The notes: a model not told the origin generated them from the sequence alone. 8,587 nucleotides of DNA from JAGLHV01 sp023132075 [NCBI: bacterium] (GCA_023132075.1 JAGLYT010000053.1:1-8587); one strand, 5' to 3'. Positions 1-6,266 are shown, counted from the first letter of the stretch. Translations and numbers: made by a program.

Positions 1-210
1 CGAACAGGTGTTGTCTGTAGCATCTTTCAATACGCTTCCGGTAATTGTCGAATTAACAGGTAAGGTAATATTGTCCCCCGAAATAGTTAGTTCATCAACA
101 GCAATTATCTTAATTGTTACCTGATGAGTCGCAGTATTGGCTGTTATTCCTATCCCGCTTATGGTAAACATAAAACCAAGTACAAACAATCCCATTAACC
201 ATTTTTTCAT
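1..210 (-). CDS. N-terminal part of a secreted, surface-type protein (cut by window edge)
   Basis: An open frame runs from an ATG at 208-210 to the left edge, giving 70 codons without a stop. The first residues are MKKW followed by a hydrophobic stretch to about residue 20 (LMGLFVLGFMFTISGIG). This is a Sec signal peptide, probably cleaved near the ITA-NTA segment at 22-26. The mature part begins with alternating hydrophobic and polar residues (HQVTIKIIAVDELTISG), which reads like the first beta-strands of an Ig-like or adhesin-type domain. A purine-rich GGGAGG lies upstream at 225-230, about 14 nt from the ATG, which is long but usable. No family is recognised with confidence and the rest of the protein is outside the window. 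The gene has its own candidate -10 box at 256-261, so it is probably transcribed separately from the gene at 326-910. Confidence 0.75.
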   Translation of the reverse strand, partial: MKKWLMGLFVLGFMFTISGIGITANTATHQVTIKIIAVDELTISGDNITLPVNSTITGSVLKDATDNTCS

Positions 211-255
211 TTCAACCCTGCTTTCCTCCCATTTTCCGATATATTCTTTCGCTCT

Positions 256-261
256 ATTATA
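256..261 (-). promoter_or_regulatory. Candidate -10 box for the left-edge secreted protein
   Basis: The minus strand reads TATAAT exactly, 46 nt upstream of the ATG at 210, implying a leader of about 40 nt. No good TTGACA-like -35 hexamer lies at 16-18 nt spacing, and there is no TG extension. Perfect hexamers also arise by chance in DNA this AT-rich. The position between two same-strand genes is what makes it plausible. Confidence 0.4.
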
Positions 262-325
262 GATGTGTTGCCTAATAATCTATTTCTATTTCCATAATAT
301 ATATATATTAATCGTCCTCTACCTG

Positions 326-910
326 TTAATCTGTTTTATGTCCATTCTCAGCCAAACTATTTTTTCCAACCGTTCCAACTCCTATAATAAGCAACAAAAT
401 TCCTGCCACAAAAACACCTGTCTCCCTTACCGGAAATGAAAAAGATTTCCGTCGTCTTATTACCAGAAAACCATTATATGAAGGACTCCATTTACCCCTT
501 ATCGTATAACTTATCCATCCTTGAAAATCACGTTCAAAACTATACACGCCTAATTTGTAATATTGTCCCCGGCCGAAACTGTTTCGAAGATATCCAAACT
601 TAAAATTTTCTTTAAATTCACTAATTACTTCTGCTTTTTGATTAACAAAAAAACCACTCATCTTAAAGTCTTTATTTTCTATCCGTCTATCAGGAACTTT
701 TAACCAGACAGAAAATTCATCTCCCTTTTTTGCGGTAAAGGAATCTGTTTTTGAACTTTCCGTAGAAATTGACAGGGATACCGGGAAAGCATAGACATCC
801 TTGTACAATCCTTTGGCAACACTAACTATCCCCAAAACCATACCAACTATCATAATAATGCCGCTAAAAATAATAATACAAAGCCCCAGTATAAATTTTA
901 GCTTATTCAT
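326..910 (-). CDS. Small membrane protein with two terminal TM segments and an extracytoplasmic domain
   Basis: The product is 194 residues if translation begins at the ATG at 908-910. A TTG three codons upstream (917-919) has a slightly better placed purine run (AAGAAAGA), so the start is uncertain. Residues about 6-31 are strongly hydrophobic and form a first TM segment. Residues about 164-182 (TGVFVAGILLLIIGVGTVG) form a second. Between them is a polar domain of about 130 residues rich in aromatic and beta-type segments, ending in the basic RRRK just before TM2. Both termini would be cytoplasmic and the middle domain periplasmic or extracellular, assuming two full crossings. No family is recognised. 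It follows the methyltransferase at 1004-1879 after about 93 nt on the same strand, so cotranscription is possible but unproven. Confidence 0.7.
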   Translation of the reverse strand: MNKLKFILGLCIIIFSGIIMIVGMVLGIVSVAKGLYKDVYAFPVSLSISTESSKTDSFTAKKGDEFSVWLKVPDRRIENKDFKMSGFFVNQKAEVISEFKENFKFGYLRNSFGRGQYYKLGVYSFERDFQGWISYTIRGKWSPSYNGFLVIRRRKSFSFPVRETGVFVAGILLLIIGVGTVGKNSLAENGHKTD

Positions 911-1003
911 AATATACAAATATCTTTCTTTTTAAATAAATTAGAGTTAAATAGGAACAGCAACCTATTTGATTTGTAAAATAAGGAAAGGTAAAATGTT
1001 AAA

Positions 1004-1879
1004 TTATTTGTGTCTTGCAACAATCCAGATAGTATCATATATATTAACCCTAAATATGTTTTTAATTGTTAAAAAAAACAAATATAAACAATCGTGAATA
1101 ATTTTTTTAATCCCTATTGCACTGTAATAAGGATCCAATGTGTCCTCTATTACAACAAATTTTTTTTTAGTAAGCCATTTTTTTAAACTGGAACCGGTAA
1201 AATGTGATAAATGTATTTCAGGTAAAGTACCGTTTAGTTCCAATTTAGGTAATCCAAATATCCCGTACTTTTTAAATTTACCAATTCGAAAAAATGATAA
1301 TAAACGCTTAATGGGAGGTTTTACAAAAGAATTAATTTCATTAGGAACTGTAATAATAAGAATGCCTTTCTTATTCAATAAATTATAACATTTTTCTATG
1401 AGCCGGGATGGATACGGTACATGCTCTAATACATGAAAAAGTGTTATCACATCAAATCGACAGTCACCAAAGTCAATATCTTCTACTTGACCTTTTTTCA
1501 AATTCAAATCATATTTTTCTTTAGCCGTTTTTATTGCACTTTCCGACACCTCGGTTCCTTCTACTTTAAAATCATTTCCGGCAAAATACAAAAATTGCCC
1601 TATTCCTGTTCCCACATCCAGGAGAGTGCCTGTATTTTTAAATTTTTTTATCATTTTTAGACGTCGTTGCCATAAAATATTTCTCCCTTTTTCCTCTTTA
1701 AGCCATCCATCATATTGCTCTTCTTTAGAATAAAAATCTTTGATTTCATCAAAAGCAGGCCGTGGATTATCAAATATATATCCACAGTGATTACATTTAA
1801 AAATATTATGTTTACTATCTACTGAAAAGATAGATTCACTTTCACATAAATTACATTTACTTAAATTTTCCAATTTCAC
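1004..1879 (-). CDS. Class I SAM-dependent methyltransferase with N-terminal zinc ribbon
   Basis: The 291-residue protein starts with a four-cysteine knuckle (C9, C12, C29, C32; CxxC...CxxCG), probably zinc-binding. A Rossmann methyltransferase domain follows. Motif I is LLDVGTGIG at 86-94, the acidic residue after strand beta-2 is E110 (VEGTE), and FDVITLFHVLEHV at 142-154 is the motif typical of Methyltransf_11/23 proteins. After LLNKKGILIITVPN comes a hydrophobic C-terminal third, possibly membrane-associated. Zinc ribbon plus methyltransferase is common among enzymes of cell-surface polysaccharide clusters, but no glycosyltransferase or sugar-nucleotide gene is adjacent, so the substrate is unknown. 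The start is GTG at 1877-1879. It is supported by AAGGA at 1888-1892, 8 nt upstream, and by the intact zinc ribbon immediately following. The gene stands alone except for the membrane protein downstream. Confidence 0.92.
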   Translation of the reverse strand: MKLENLSKCNLCESESIFSVDSKHNIFKCNHCGYIFDNPRPAFDEIKDFYSKEEQYDGWLKEEKGRNILWQRRLKMIKKFKNTGTLLDVGTGIGQFLYFAGNDFKVEGTEVSESAIKTAKEKYDLNLKKGQVEDIDFGDCRFDVITLFHVLEHVPYPSRLIEKCYNLLNKKGILIITVPNEINSFVKPPIKRLLSFFRIGKFKKYGIFGLPKLELNGTLPEIHLSHFTGSSLKKWLTKKKFVVIEDTLDPYYSAIGIKKIIHDCLYLFFLTIKNIFRVNIYDTIWIVARHK

Positions 1880-2017
1880 AATACTGTTCCTTATTTAAAA
1901 ATAACCATTTATTTCAAAACCACTGCTCATATAAATTCTATTTTTTTCACTTTTAAAGAATTAATCGCTATCCTTATTTGCTTCTCTATCAATCATTTAT
2001 TCGGTTGTATATGTTTC

Positions 2018-2383
2018 CTATATATTTGCCTTCCTGAGCTCCTCCTCGCTCATGCCGAAATAATGCCCAATTTCGTGCATTACTACTTCCCGTACTTTCA
2101 GCAATATCTCCTCTTCTGTTCGACACAAGGCTTCTATGGATTTTTTATATATTGATATCTTATCCGGCAAAACATTACCATACCTGTAACCCCTTTTCCC
2201 CAGCGGTACACCATGATATAATCCCAGAAGATGCAGAGGATTTTTTACTCCAAAACGTAATAAAACATCCTTTGATGGAACATCTTCAACTACGATTATA
2301 ATATTCTCCATTTTCCGGAGAAACTTTGTTGGCAAATCATCCAAAGAAGTCTTTACTAATTTCTCAAAAGCTATTTTGTTCAT
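2018..2383 (-). CDS. Minimal zincin-like metallopeptidase family protein
   Basis: This 121-residue protein matches the small zincin-type metallopeptidase family (Zincin_1, PF06262). The active-site motif is HEIGH at residues 103-107, followed by YFGMSEEEL, in the usual C-terminal place. Upstream is the characteristic LLGLYHGVPLGKRG segment (52-65) and a PDKISIYKKSI strand (73-83). Length is normal for the family. There is no signal peptide, so it should be cytoplasmic. Substrates of this family are not established. ATG at 2381-2383 is chosen because GGA lies 5 nt upstream. A TTG three codons earlier (2390-2392) is the alternative. It starts only 29 nt after the stop of the MORN-repeat gene on the same strand, so the two are probably one operon. 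Confidence 0.88.
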   Translation of the reverse strand: MNKIAFEKLVKTSLDDLPTKFLRKMENIIIVVEDVPSKDVLLRFGVKNPLHLLGLYHGVPLGKRGYRYGNVLPDKISIYKKSIEALCRTEEEILLKVREVVMHEIGHYFGMSEEELRKANI

Positions 2384-2412
2384 TTTTTCCAATTTCTTTT
2401 TTTTAAGATTTT

Positions 2413-3684
2413 CTACTTCTTCTTTCCCTTCTCTCCTGATTTTCCCAGCCCCTTATTTTCCTGTTTTTTTTCTTCCGTAATATTTTGTTTATTATTAATT
2501 AGCTGCCCATCTTTATATGTATTTATTAATGTCGGAGTTAAATAACCCTTTAGATATATTTTAGTAATACCGTCCTTTTTACCCGCCTTATAATTTTCTT
2601 CATATCCTAATTCTCCGGTCTCATAATACTGCTTAGTTATTCCTTCTAATTTACCATCTTTATAACTTGATTCTTTTTTTACCATTCCGTTTTCGTGATA
2701 CTCCTTAATCTTTCCTTCCGGCTTACCATCTTTAAAAATTGACTCCATTTTCAATTTACCATCTTCGTAATATTCTTTAGTTCCCCCTTTTAACTTTCCT
2801 TTTTTATACCTCGACACTGTTTTCAATTCACCAGTTTCGTAATATGCCTTACTTTTTCCTTCAAGTTTATTCTTTTTAAAGTTCAACTCTATCTTTATCT
2901 TACCTGTCGCATAACACTCTTTACTTTTTCCTTGCAACTCACCATTTTTAAAATTTGCCTCTTTAAACAGCTTACCACTCTGGTAATATTCCGTACTCTT
3001 TCCTTCCGGCCTACCATCTTTAAAAGTTGCTTCTTTCTTTAATTCACCATTCTCGTAATATTCTTTACTCTTTCCTTCCGGTTTACCATCCTTGAAATTT
3101 GCCTCCCTATCTAATTTGCCACTTTCATAGTATTCCTTAACTATTCCTTCCGGTTTACCATCTTTATAATTTCCCTCTCTAAACATCTTGCCACTCCAGT
3201 AATATTCCGTACTCTTTCCTTCCAGCCTACCATCTTTAAAAGTTGCTTGTTTCTTTAATTTGCCACTCTCGTAATATTCTTTGCTCTTTCCTTCCGGTTT
3301 ACCGTCTTTAAAATTTGTCTCTCTATTTAATTTACCATTTTCATAGTATTCCTTAACTATTCCTTCCGGTTTACCATCTTTAAAAGTTGCTTCTTTCTTT
3401 AATTCACCAGTCTTGTAGTATTCTTTACTCTTTCCTTCCGGTTGACCACTTTTGAAGTTTGCCTCTGTCTTTAATTCACCAGTCTTGTAATATTCCCTAA
3501 CCACTCCTTCCGTTTTCCCATTCTTATTATTTGCTTCCTTCCATATCTTACCACTCTTGTAATATTGGCGTATCATAGTATCAGATGTTTCTGCAATTGT
3601 TACTTTGGAAAAAACAAAAAAACACGTCAAGCTTGTTAAAAATAAAACCATAACTTTTTTTACCATATTTTTTACTGTTTTCAT
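2413..3684 (-). CDS. Secreted MORN_2 / YwqK-type repeat protein
   Basis: The 423-residue protein has a Sec signal peptide (basic start, hydrophobic 11-26, probable cleavage after residue 31, TIA-ET). Fourteen tandem 24-residue repeats cover residues 41-376, with consensus YYxxGxLkxExxFKDGkpEGksKE. A degenerate fifteenth unit and a Lys/Glu-rich, probably disordered tail (about 399-423) follow. The repeat is that of COG2849/MORN_2 proteins, often labelled 'YwqK family antitoxin'. That label is not evidence of toxin-antitoxin function, and a signal peptide argues against a cytoplasmic antitoxin. Such arrays form elongated beta-hairpin sheets used for binding. The ATG at 3682-3684 has GAGGGG 7 nt upstream. 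The lipobox is not satisfied (SLTC), so it is predicted soluble or surface-bound rather than lipidated. It is followed by the zincin gene. A MITE-like element lies immediately upstream and may have replaced or supplied its promoter. Confidence 0.9.
   Translation of the reverse strand: MKTVKNMVKKVMVLFLTSLTCFFVFSKVTIAETSDTMIRQYYKSGKIWKEANNKNGKTEGVVREYYKTGELKTEANFKSGQPEGKSKEYYKTGELKKEATFKDGKPEGIVKEYYENGKLNRETNFKDGKPEGKSKEYYESGKLKKQATFKDGRLEGKSTEYYWSGKMFREGNYKDGKPEGIVKEYYESGKLDREANFKDGKPEGKSKEYYENGELKKEATFKDGRPEGKSTEYYQSGKLFKEANFKNGELQGKSKECYATGKIKIELNFKKNKLEGKSKAYYETGELKTVSRYKKGKLKGGTKEYYEDGKLKMESIFKDGKPEGKIKEYHENGMVKKESSYKDGKLEGITKQYYETGELGYEENYKAGKKDGITKIYLKGYLTPTLINTYKDGQLINNKQNITEEKKQENKGLGKSGEKGKKK
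2557..3564 (-). repeat. Fourteen tandem 72-bp coding repeats (MORN_2 units)
   Basis: This is the DNA of the repeat array inside the MORN gene: 14 units of exactly 72 bp (24 codons) with no frame-breaking indel. On the plus strand each unit carries a version of CTTTCCTTCCGGTTTACCAT. Units 1-9 are more alike than units 10-14, which have drifted (for example CYATGKIKIELNFKKNK in unit 10). This suggests recent turnover at the 5' end of the gene. Confidence 0.92.
2917..3348 (-). repeat. Higher-order 216-bp duplication within the MORN array
   Basis: Units 4-6 (3133-3348) and units 7-9 (2917-3132) are consecutive copies of a three-unit block. By hand alignment the two blocks differ at about 33 of 216 positions, but unevenly: unit 5 versus 8 differs at only 5 of 72, unit 4 versus 7 at 9, and unit 6 versus 9 at 19. 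The linker tetrapeptides also cycle with period three (IVKE, KSKE, KSTE) from unit 3 to unit 8. Unequal crossing-over or gene conversion by 216-bp steps explains this. Confidence 0.8.
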
Positions 3685-3709
3685 TTCTATTCCCCTCTTA
3701 TATTTTTAA

Positions 3710-3898
3710 GTAATGTCAAAAATGTTTTGTTTTTTGGTAGTCGCAGGCTTCAGCCTGCAGAAAATTTCCAACGATAACGCAGGCTTCCTCCACAGGCGGA
3801 CAAGAAAGCCCTGTGGCTACCTTCCCCTATTTACAAAAAATTTTTCCTTTATCTACAAACTTCTTTCTGTTTTTCTTTCATTCCTTTTTTGACACTAC
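3710..3898. mobile_element. MITE-like element with 13-bp imperfect terminal inverted repeats
   Basis: GTAATGTCAAAAA at 3710-3722 is the inverted copy, with one mismatch, of TTTTTGACACTAC at 3886-3898. Between them lie 163 bp without any credible gene, including the GC-rich palindrome at 3736-3821. Size, terminal inverted repeats and lack of coding capacity fit a miniature inverted-repeat element or the remnant ends of an insertion sequence. CTTATAT occurs at 3697-3703 and again at 3899-3905. The right copy abuts the terminus but the left copy is 6 nt away from it, so a target-site duplication is only suggested. No transposase is in the window. The element lies 25 nt upstream of the MORN gene start. 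Confidence 0.45.
3736..3821. repeat. GC-rich REP-like compound palindrome
   Basis: The outer arms GGTAG and CTACC close an 86-bp element in otherwise AT-rich DNA. Inside are a perfect hairpin GCAGGCT/AGCCTGC with a 2-nt centre (3743-3758), a second stem CCACAGG/CCTGTGG (3790-3796 with 3810-3816), and a direct repeat CGCAGGCTTC at 3742-3751 and 3778-3787. Its base composition is unlike its flanks. This resembles dispersed intergenic palindromes found in many copies in some environmental genomes. Only one copy is visible here, so dispersal is an inference. Confidence 0.65.
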
Positions 3899-3925
3899 CT
3901 TATATGCTTTCCAATTATCATTAAA

Positions 3926-3944
3926 CAAAAAAAGCAGCCGCTTT
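3926..3944 (-). terminator. Probable intrinsic terminator of the aldolase/radical SAM unit
   Basis: On the minus strand the sequence reads AAAGC-GGCT-GCTTT followed directly by more T residues, giving a run of seven in all. The 5-bp stem with a tetraloop begins about 18 nt after the radical SAM stop codon. The stem is short and partly A-T, so it may be weak, but position and orientation are right. Confidence 0.5.
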
Positions 3945-3962
3945 ATAAATGATACTATTATT

Positions 3963-4841
3963 CTACAAGCCCCTCAAGCAATCAGGTGTCAGGACATCTT
4001 CCTGCTTATTCTCAATTACCCAATCAAGTTCTTTCAAAATCCTATGTTTGTCCTTAGGAAAACGGGCACTTATCGAGTAATAATTCGAAGCGTGGTTTGA
4101 AAAAAACAAACATTTGAAATCGTCAAGTTTTTCAACTAAAAGGCGAAGCTCTTCCAAAAAATCAAATTGTTCAAGCTGTTTAAATTTACCCTTTTTTATC
4201 ATTTGATAAAGAGGTGTTTCAGGAACGACCATCAAAGTCAAAGCGGCTATTTGCTGCGGCTGGGCAAGATTTAAAATTTTTGCGGTATTTGCACTATGCT
4301 GAACCGACAGCTCTTTTCCTCCAAGTCCTAATATTACAGTCACATTTACCTTTATTCCCGCCTCTTTTATCTTGATACAAGTTTCTACATTCCCGGCAGG
4401 TGAACCATATTTTTTGACTCGTCTGTATACTTCCTCATCTCCGGTTTCAAACCCAAGATATATTATACCAAGTTTATTTTTTTTAAGTTCGGATAAATCA
4501 CTAACCGATTTATCCTCCAGACTTTTGATGGAACCATATATTCCGATTTTGGTAAGTTTTGGAAAATTATCCTGCACGAGCTCAAAAATGTGTACCAGCT
4601 TCCTCTGCTCTACTACCAGTGCATCCCCATCAGCGAAAAATATTCTTCTGGTCAGGGGATAAACTCGGGCAGCGTATTTTATTTCTCTTTCAATCTCTTC
4701 CAAATCTTTAATTTTAAACTTTTTATCTTTATAGGCAGGACAGAAAATGCAGTGATTATCCGAACATCCAAGTGTAATCTGAAAAATAAGGCTGTTTGCC
4801 TCACTGGGAGGCCTTATTACAACACCCTGGTAAGAAATCAT
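3963..4841 (-). CDS. Radical SAM protein (CX4CX2C cluster motif)
   Basis: The 292-residue protein has the radical SAM [4Fe-4S] ligands C26, C31 and C34 (LGCSDNHCIFC). The spacing is CX4CX2C rather than the classical CX3CX2C. From memory, a clade of short radical SAM proteins shares both this spacing and the preceding RPPSEANSL segment (10-18), so it is probably native. IFFADGDALV, about 40 residues after the cysteines, and the GFETGDEEVYRRVKKYGS segment near the middle match that clade and the Elp3/MiaB-like SAM-binding strands. There is no B12-binding or SPASM domain, and the C-terminal part is short. The enzyme would generate a 5'-deoxyadenosyl radical; its substrate is unknown. ATG at 4839-4841 has GAGAGG 8 nt upstream. 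It follows the aldolase gene after 49 nt, suggesting an operon, and a terminator follows its stop. Confidence 0.9.
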   Translation of the reverse strand: MISYQGVVIRPPSEANSLIFQITLGCSDNHCIFCPAYKDKKFKIKDLEEIEREIKYAARVYPLTRRIFFADGDALVVEQRKLVHIFELVQDNFPKLTKIGIYGSIKSLEDKSVSDLSELKKNKLGIIYLGFETGDEEVYRRVKKYGSPAGNVETCIKIKEAGIKVNVTVILGLGGKELSVQHSANTAKILNLAQPQQIAALTLMVVPETPLYQMIKKGKFKQLEQFDFLEELRLLVEKLDDFKCLFFSNHASNYYSISARFPKDKHRILKELDWVIENKQEDVLTPDCLRGL

Positions 4842-4890
4842 CTTAAAAACCTCTCTGATAAGAACAAAAATCTTTTGACAGAGGCTATTC

Positions 4891-5877
4891 TTATTCCATC
4901 ATTTCATCATAAAATTTTAGGTAACTGTCTTTCTCCTGACTCTTTCTTAATTTAATAGCTTCCCTGGGATGACAGTTAAGCTGACCTGTTATCATATATG
5001 GAATGCTGTGACCCCAATCAAGCTGAGCCTTTAACGGAAGCATCTCCTTTTCTATACATTCAATAATCGGACGAAGCTTAAATCTTGGATTTTTTAGGAA
5101 ACCGACAAGCAGTTCCAACGGACAATTGCCCGCTCCGCGTCCCAAGCCGTTTATTGTTGCATCAAGCCTGGTTGCCCCAAGTATTAATGCTTCAATAGTG
5201 TTAGCATAGGCAAGCTGCTGATTATTATGACAATGTACACCTACTTCCTTCCCTGTTCCTTCAAGAACTTTTAAATATTTTTTAACCAACTTCCTTACTT
5301 GTTCGGAATAAAGTGCCCCGAAACTATCTACTAAAAACACTGCACTTACCGGTGATTTGGCAATAAGTTCTAAGCCGTCACTAAGCTCCTTATCCTGTAC
5401 AACTGAAATAGCCATAAGCTGCATTGTGGCTTCATAACCTTTATCGACAACATCTTTTACAATATCCAATGCCGTCGGAACCTGATGAATATAGCAGGCT
5501 ACGCGAATAGTATCCAAAACACTTTGTTTTTTGGGCAATATGTCAGTGTGATAATCAGTTCTTCCGGTATCAGCCATAGCACAAATTTTTAAATCAGTCT
5601 TATTTTCACCGATAATACGCCGCATATCATCTTCATCGCAAAACTTCCAATTTCCAAATTGATCGGGAGCAAAAAGTTTCTTGGAAGATTTATATCCTAT
5701 CTCCATATAATTTATGCCCGCAACGACAAGGGTGTCATATACGGCTTTCACAAATTTATCATCGTAGCAATGATCATTAATAAGTCCTCCGTCCCGAATT
5801 GTACAATCGCAAACCTTAATTTTAGGCCTATAAGTTACCCATGAATCTTTTTCATTACCACTGTTTTTATTTCCCAT
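4891..5877 (-). CDS. HMGL-like (DRE-TIM) aldolase domain protein
   Basis: This 328-residue protein is a TIM-barrel carbon-carbon lyase or aldolase of the HMGL-like superfamily (PF00682), which includes 4-hydroxy-2-oxovalerate aldolase, isopropylmalate synthase and HMG-CoA lyase. It shows the DRE signature DCTIRDGG (24-31; D24, R28, D29), the metal-binding HCHNN (215-219) and TINGLGRGAGN (241-251). The barrel fills almost the whole protein. There is no C-terminal regulatory (LeuA_dimer) domain and no long communication domain like that of DmpG, so it is a stand-alone barrel. The exact reaction cannot be named. No acylating aldehyde dehydrogenase (DmpF type) is adjacent, which argues against a meta-cleavage pathway role. 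It is upstream of, and probably cotranscribed with, the radical SAM gene. Two tandem ATGs occur; the second (5875-5877) is chosen from ribosome binding site spacing. Confidence 0.9.
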   Translation of the reverse strand: MGNKNSGNEKDSWVTYRPKIKVCDCTIRDGGLINDHCYDDKFVKAVYDTLVVAGINYMEIGYKSSKKLFAPDQFGNWKFCDEDDMRRIIGENKTDLKICAMADTGRTDYHTDILPKKQSVLDTIRVACYIHQVPTALDIVKDVVDKGYEATMQLMAISVVQDKELSDGLELIAKSPVSAVFLVDSFGALYSEQVRKLVKKYLKVLEGTGKEVGVHCHNNQQLAYANTIEALILGATRLDATINGLGRGAGNCPLELLVGFLKNPRFKLRPIIECIEKEMLPLKAQLDWGHSIPYMITGQLNCHPREAIKLRKSQEKDSYLKFYDEMME

Positions 5878-5882
5878 CATAT

Positions 5883-5888
5883 CCTCCC
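5883..5888 (-). promoter_or_regulatory. Ribosome binding site that decides between two tandem ATGs
   Basis: GGGAGG on the minus strand lies 2 nt from the first ATG (5878-5880) but 5 nt from the second (5875-5877). Two nucleotides is too close for normal initiation, so the second ATG is preferred for the aldolase. The choice changes the protein by only one residue. Confidence 0.7.
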
Positions 5889-5989
5889 TTTAAATAATAA
5901 CCTAAATATTTTTTTTACTTCTTAAACTGTTGAAATATAGACAATAAACAGAAAACAACTACTATATGTTTTTCTACGAATTTTTCCAA

Positions 5990-5995
5990 ATTATA
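5990..5995 (-). promoter_or_regulatory. Candidate -10 box for the aldolase/radical SAM unit
   Basis: The minus strand reads TATAAT exactly, 113 nt upstream of the chosen aldolase ATG. No clear -35 hexamer is seen at 16-18 nt. The inverted-repeat half-site at 6002-6010 falls in the spacer just upstream of this box, where a repressor would act. Chance occurrence in AT-rich DNA is possible. Confidence 0.35.
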
Positions 5996-6199
5996 CTCCA
6001 CATCCCATTCAATGTTTTTCTTTTATACCAAAAAATAACCCAAAAAGCAACTGAATTTTAAAACAGGGACAATGACTCTTTATTTTAATAAATTTTCGTG
6101 ATATTTTTTGTTGTACAATTTCCAGAAATATGGCAATCTGAAAATAATGGAATGGGATATATATCTTACTGCCTTATATTTACAAAGTAAGCAAATTAA

Positions 6200-6258
6200 C
6201 CTAACAAATTGCTGCAGTAAACATTGCCTGGGCATTGTTGCTGAGCTTTAGTGTTAGG
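6200..6258 (+). promoter_or_regulatory. Long imperfect hairpin before the lipoprotein ribosome binding site
   Basis: The outer arms CCTAACA (6200-6206) and TGTTAGG (6252-6258) are a perfect 7-bp inverted repeat. Inside them GCT/AGC (6211-6213 with 6244-6246), CAG/CTG (6215-6217 with 6241-6243), AACA/TGTT (6220-6223 with 6236-6239) and TGC/GCA (6225-6227 with 6232-6234) continue the stem around a CTGG loop (6228-6231). It ends 8 nt before the Shine-Dalgarno sequence. It could be an mRNA leader structure affecting translation or stability, or a small dispersed palindrome. No T-run follows on the plus strand (an A-run does), so it is not a plus-strand terminator. Confidence 0.6.
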
Positions 6259-6266
6259 CAAAAAAA

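Noticed and set aside
52-330. 11-bp inverted repeat ATTAACAGGTA (52-62) / TACCTGTTAAT (320-330)
   Set aside because: One copy is inside coding sequence and the other spans a stop codon; no linked structure was seen and it is plausibly chance.
1140-1660. Plus-strand open frames opposite the zinc-ribbon methyltransferase
   Set aside because: They are antisense to a clear enzyme gene, have no recognisable domains, and reflect AT-rich reverse-frame openness.
2557-3564. CRISPR array
   Set aside because: The regular 72-bp repeats lack unique spacers and translate as an unbroken MORN repeat protein.
2413-3684. Toxin-antitoxin reading of the YwqK-type protein
   Set aside because: The protein has a Sec signal peptide and no toxin gene is adjacent; the family label alone is weak evidence.
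3697-3719. TTGACA followed by TATAAG on the minus strand as a promoter for the MORN gene
   Set aside because: The spacing is only 11 nt and the -10 would put the start point inside the ribosome binding site.
3813-4100. Plus-strand open frame of 95 codons overlapping the 3' end of the radical SAM gene
   Set aside because: It starts in the mobile palindrome, runs through poly-Phe from T-rich DNA, crosses the terminator and ends antisense to the radical SAM gene.
4372-4955. Plus-strand open frames opposite the radical SAM and aldolase genes
   Set aside because: Their translations are low-complexity Ser/Phe/Leu-rich shadows of conserved genes on the other strand.
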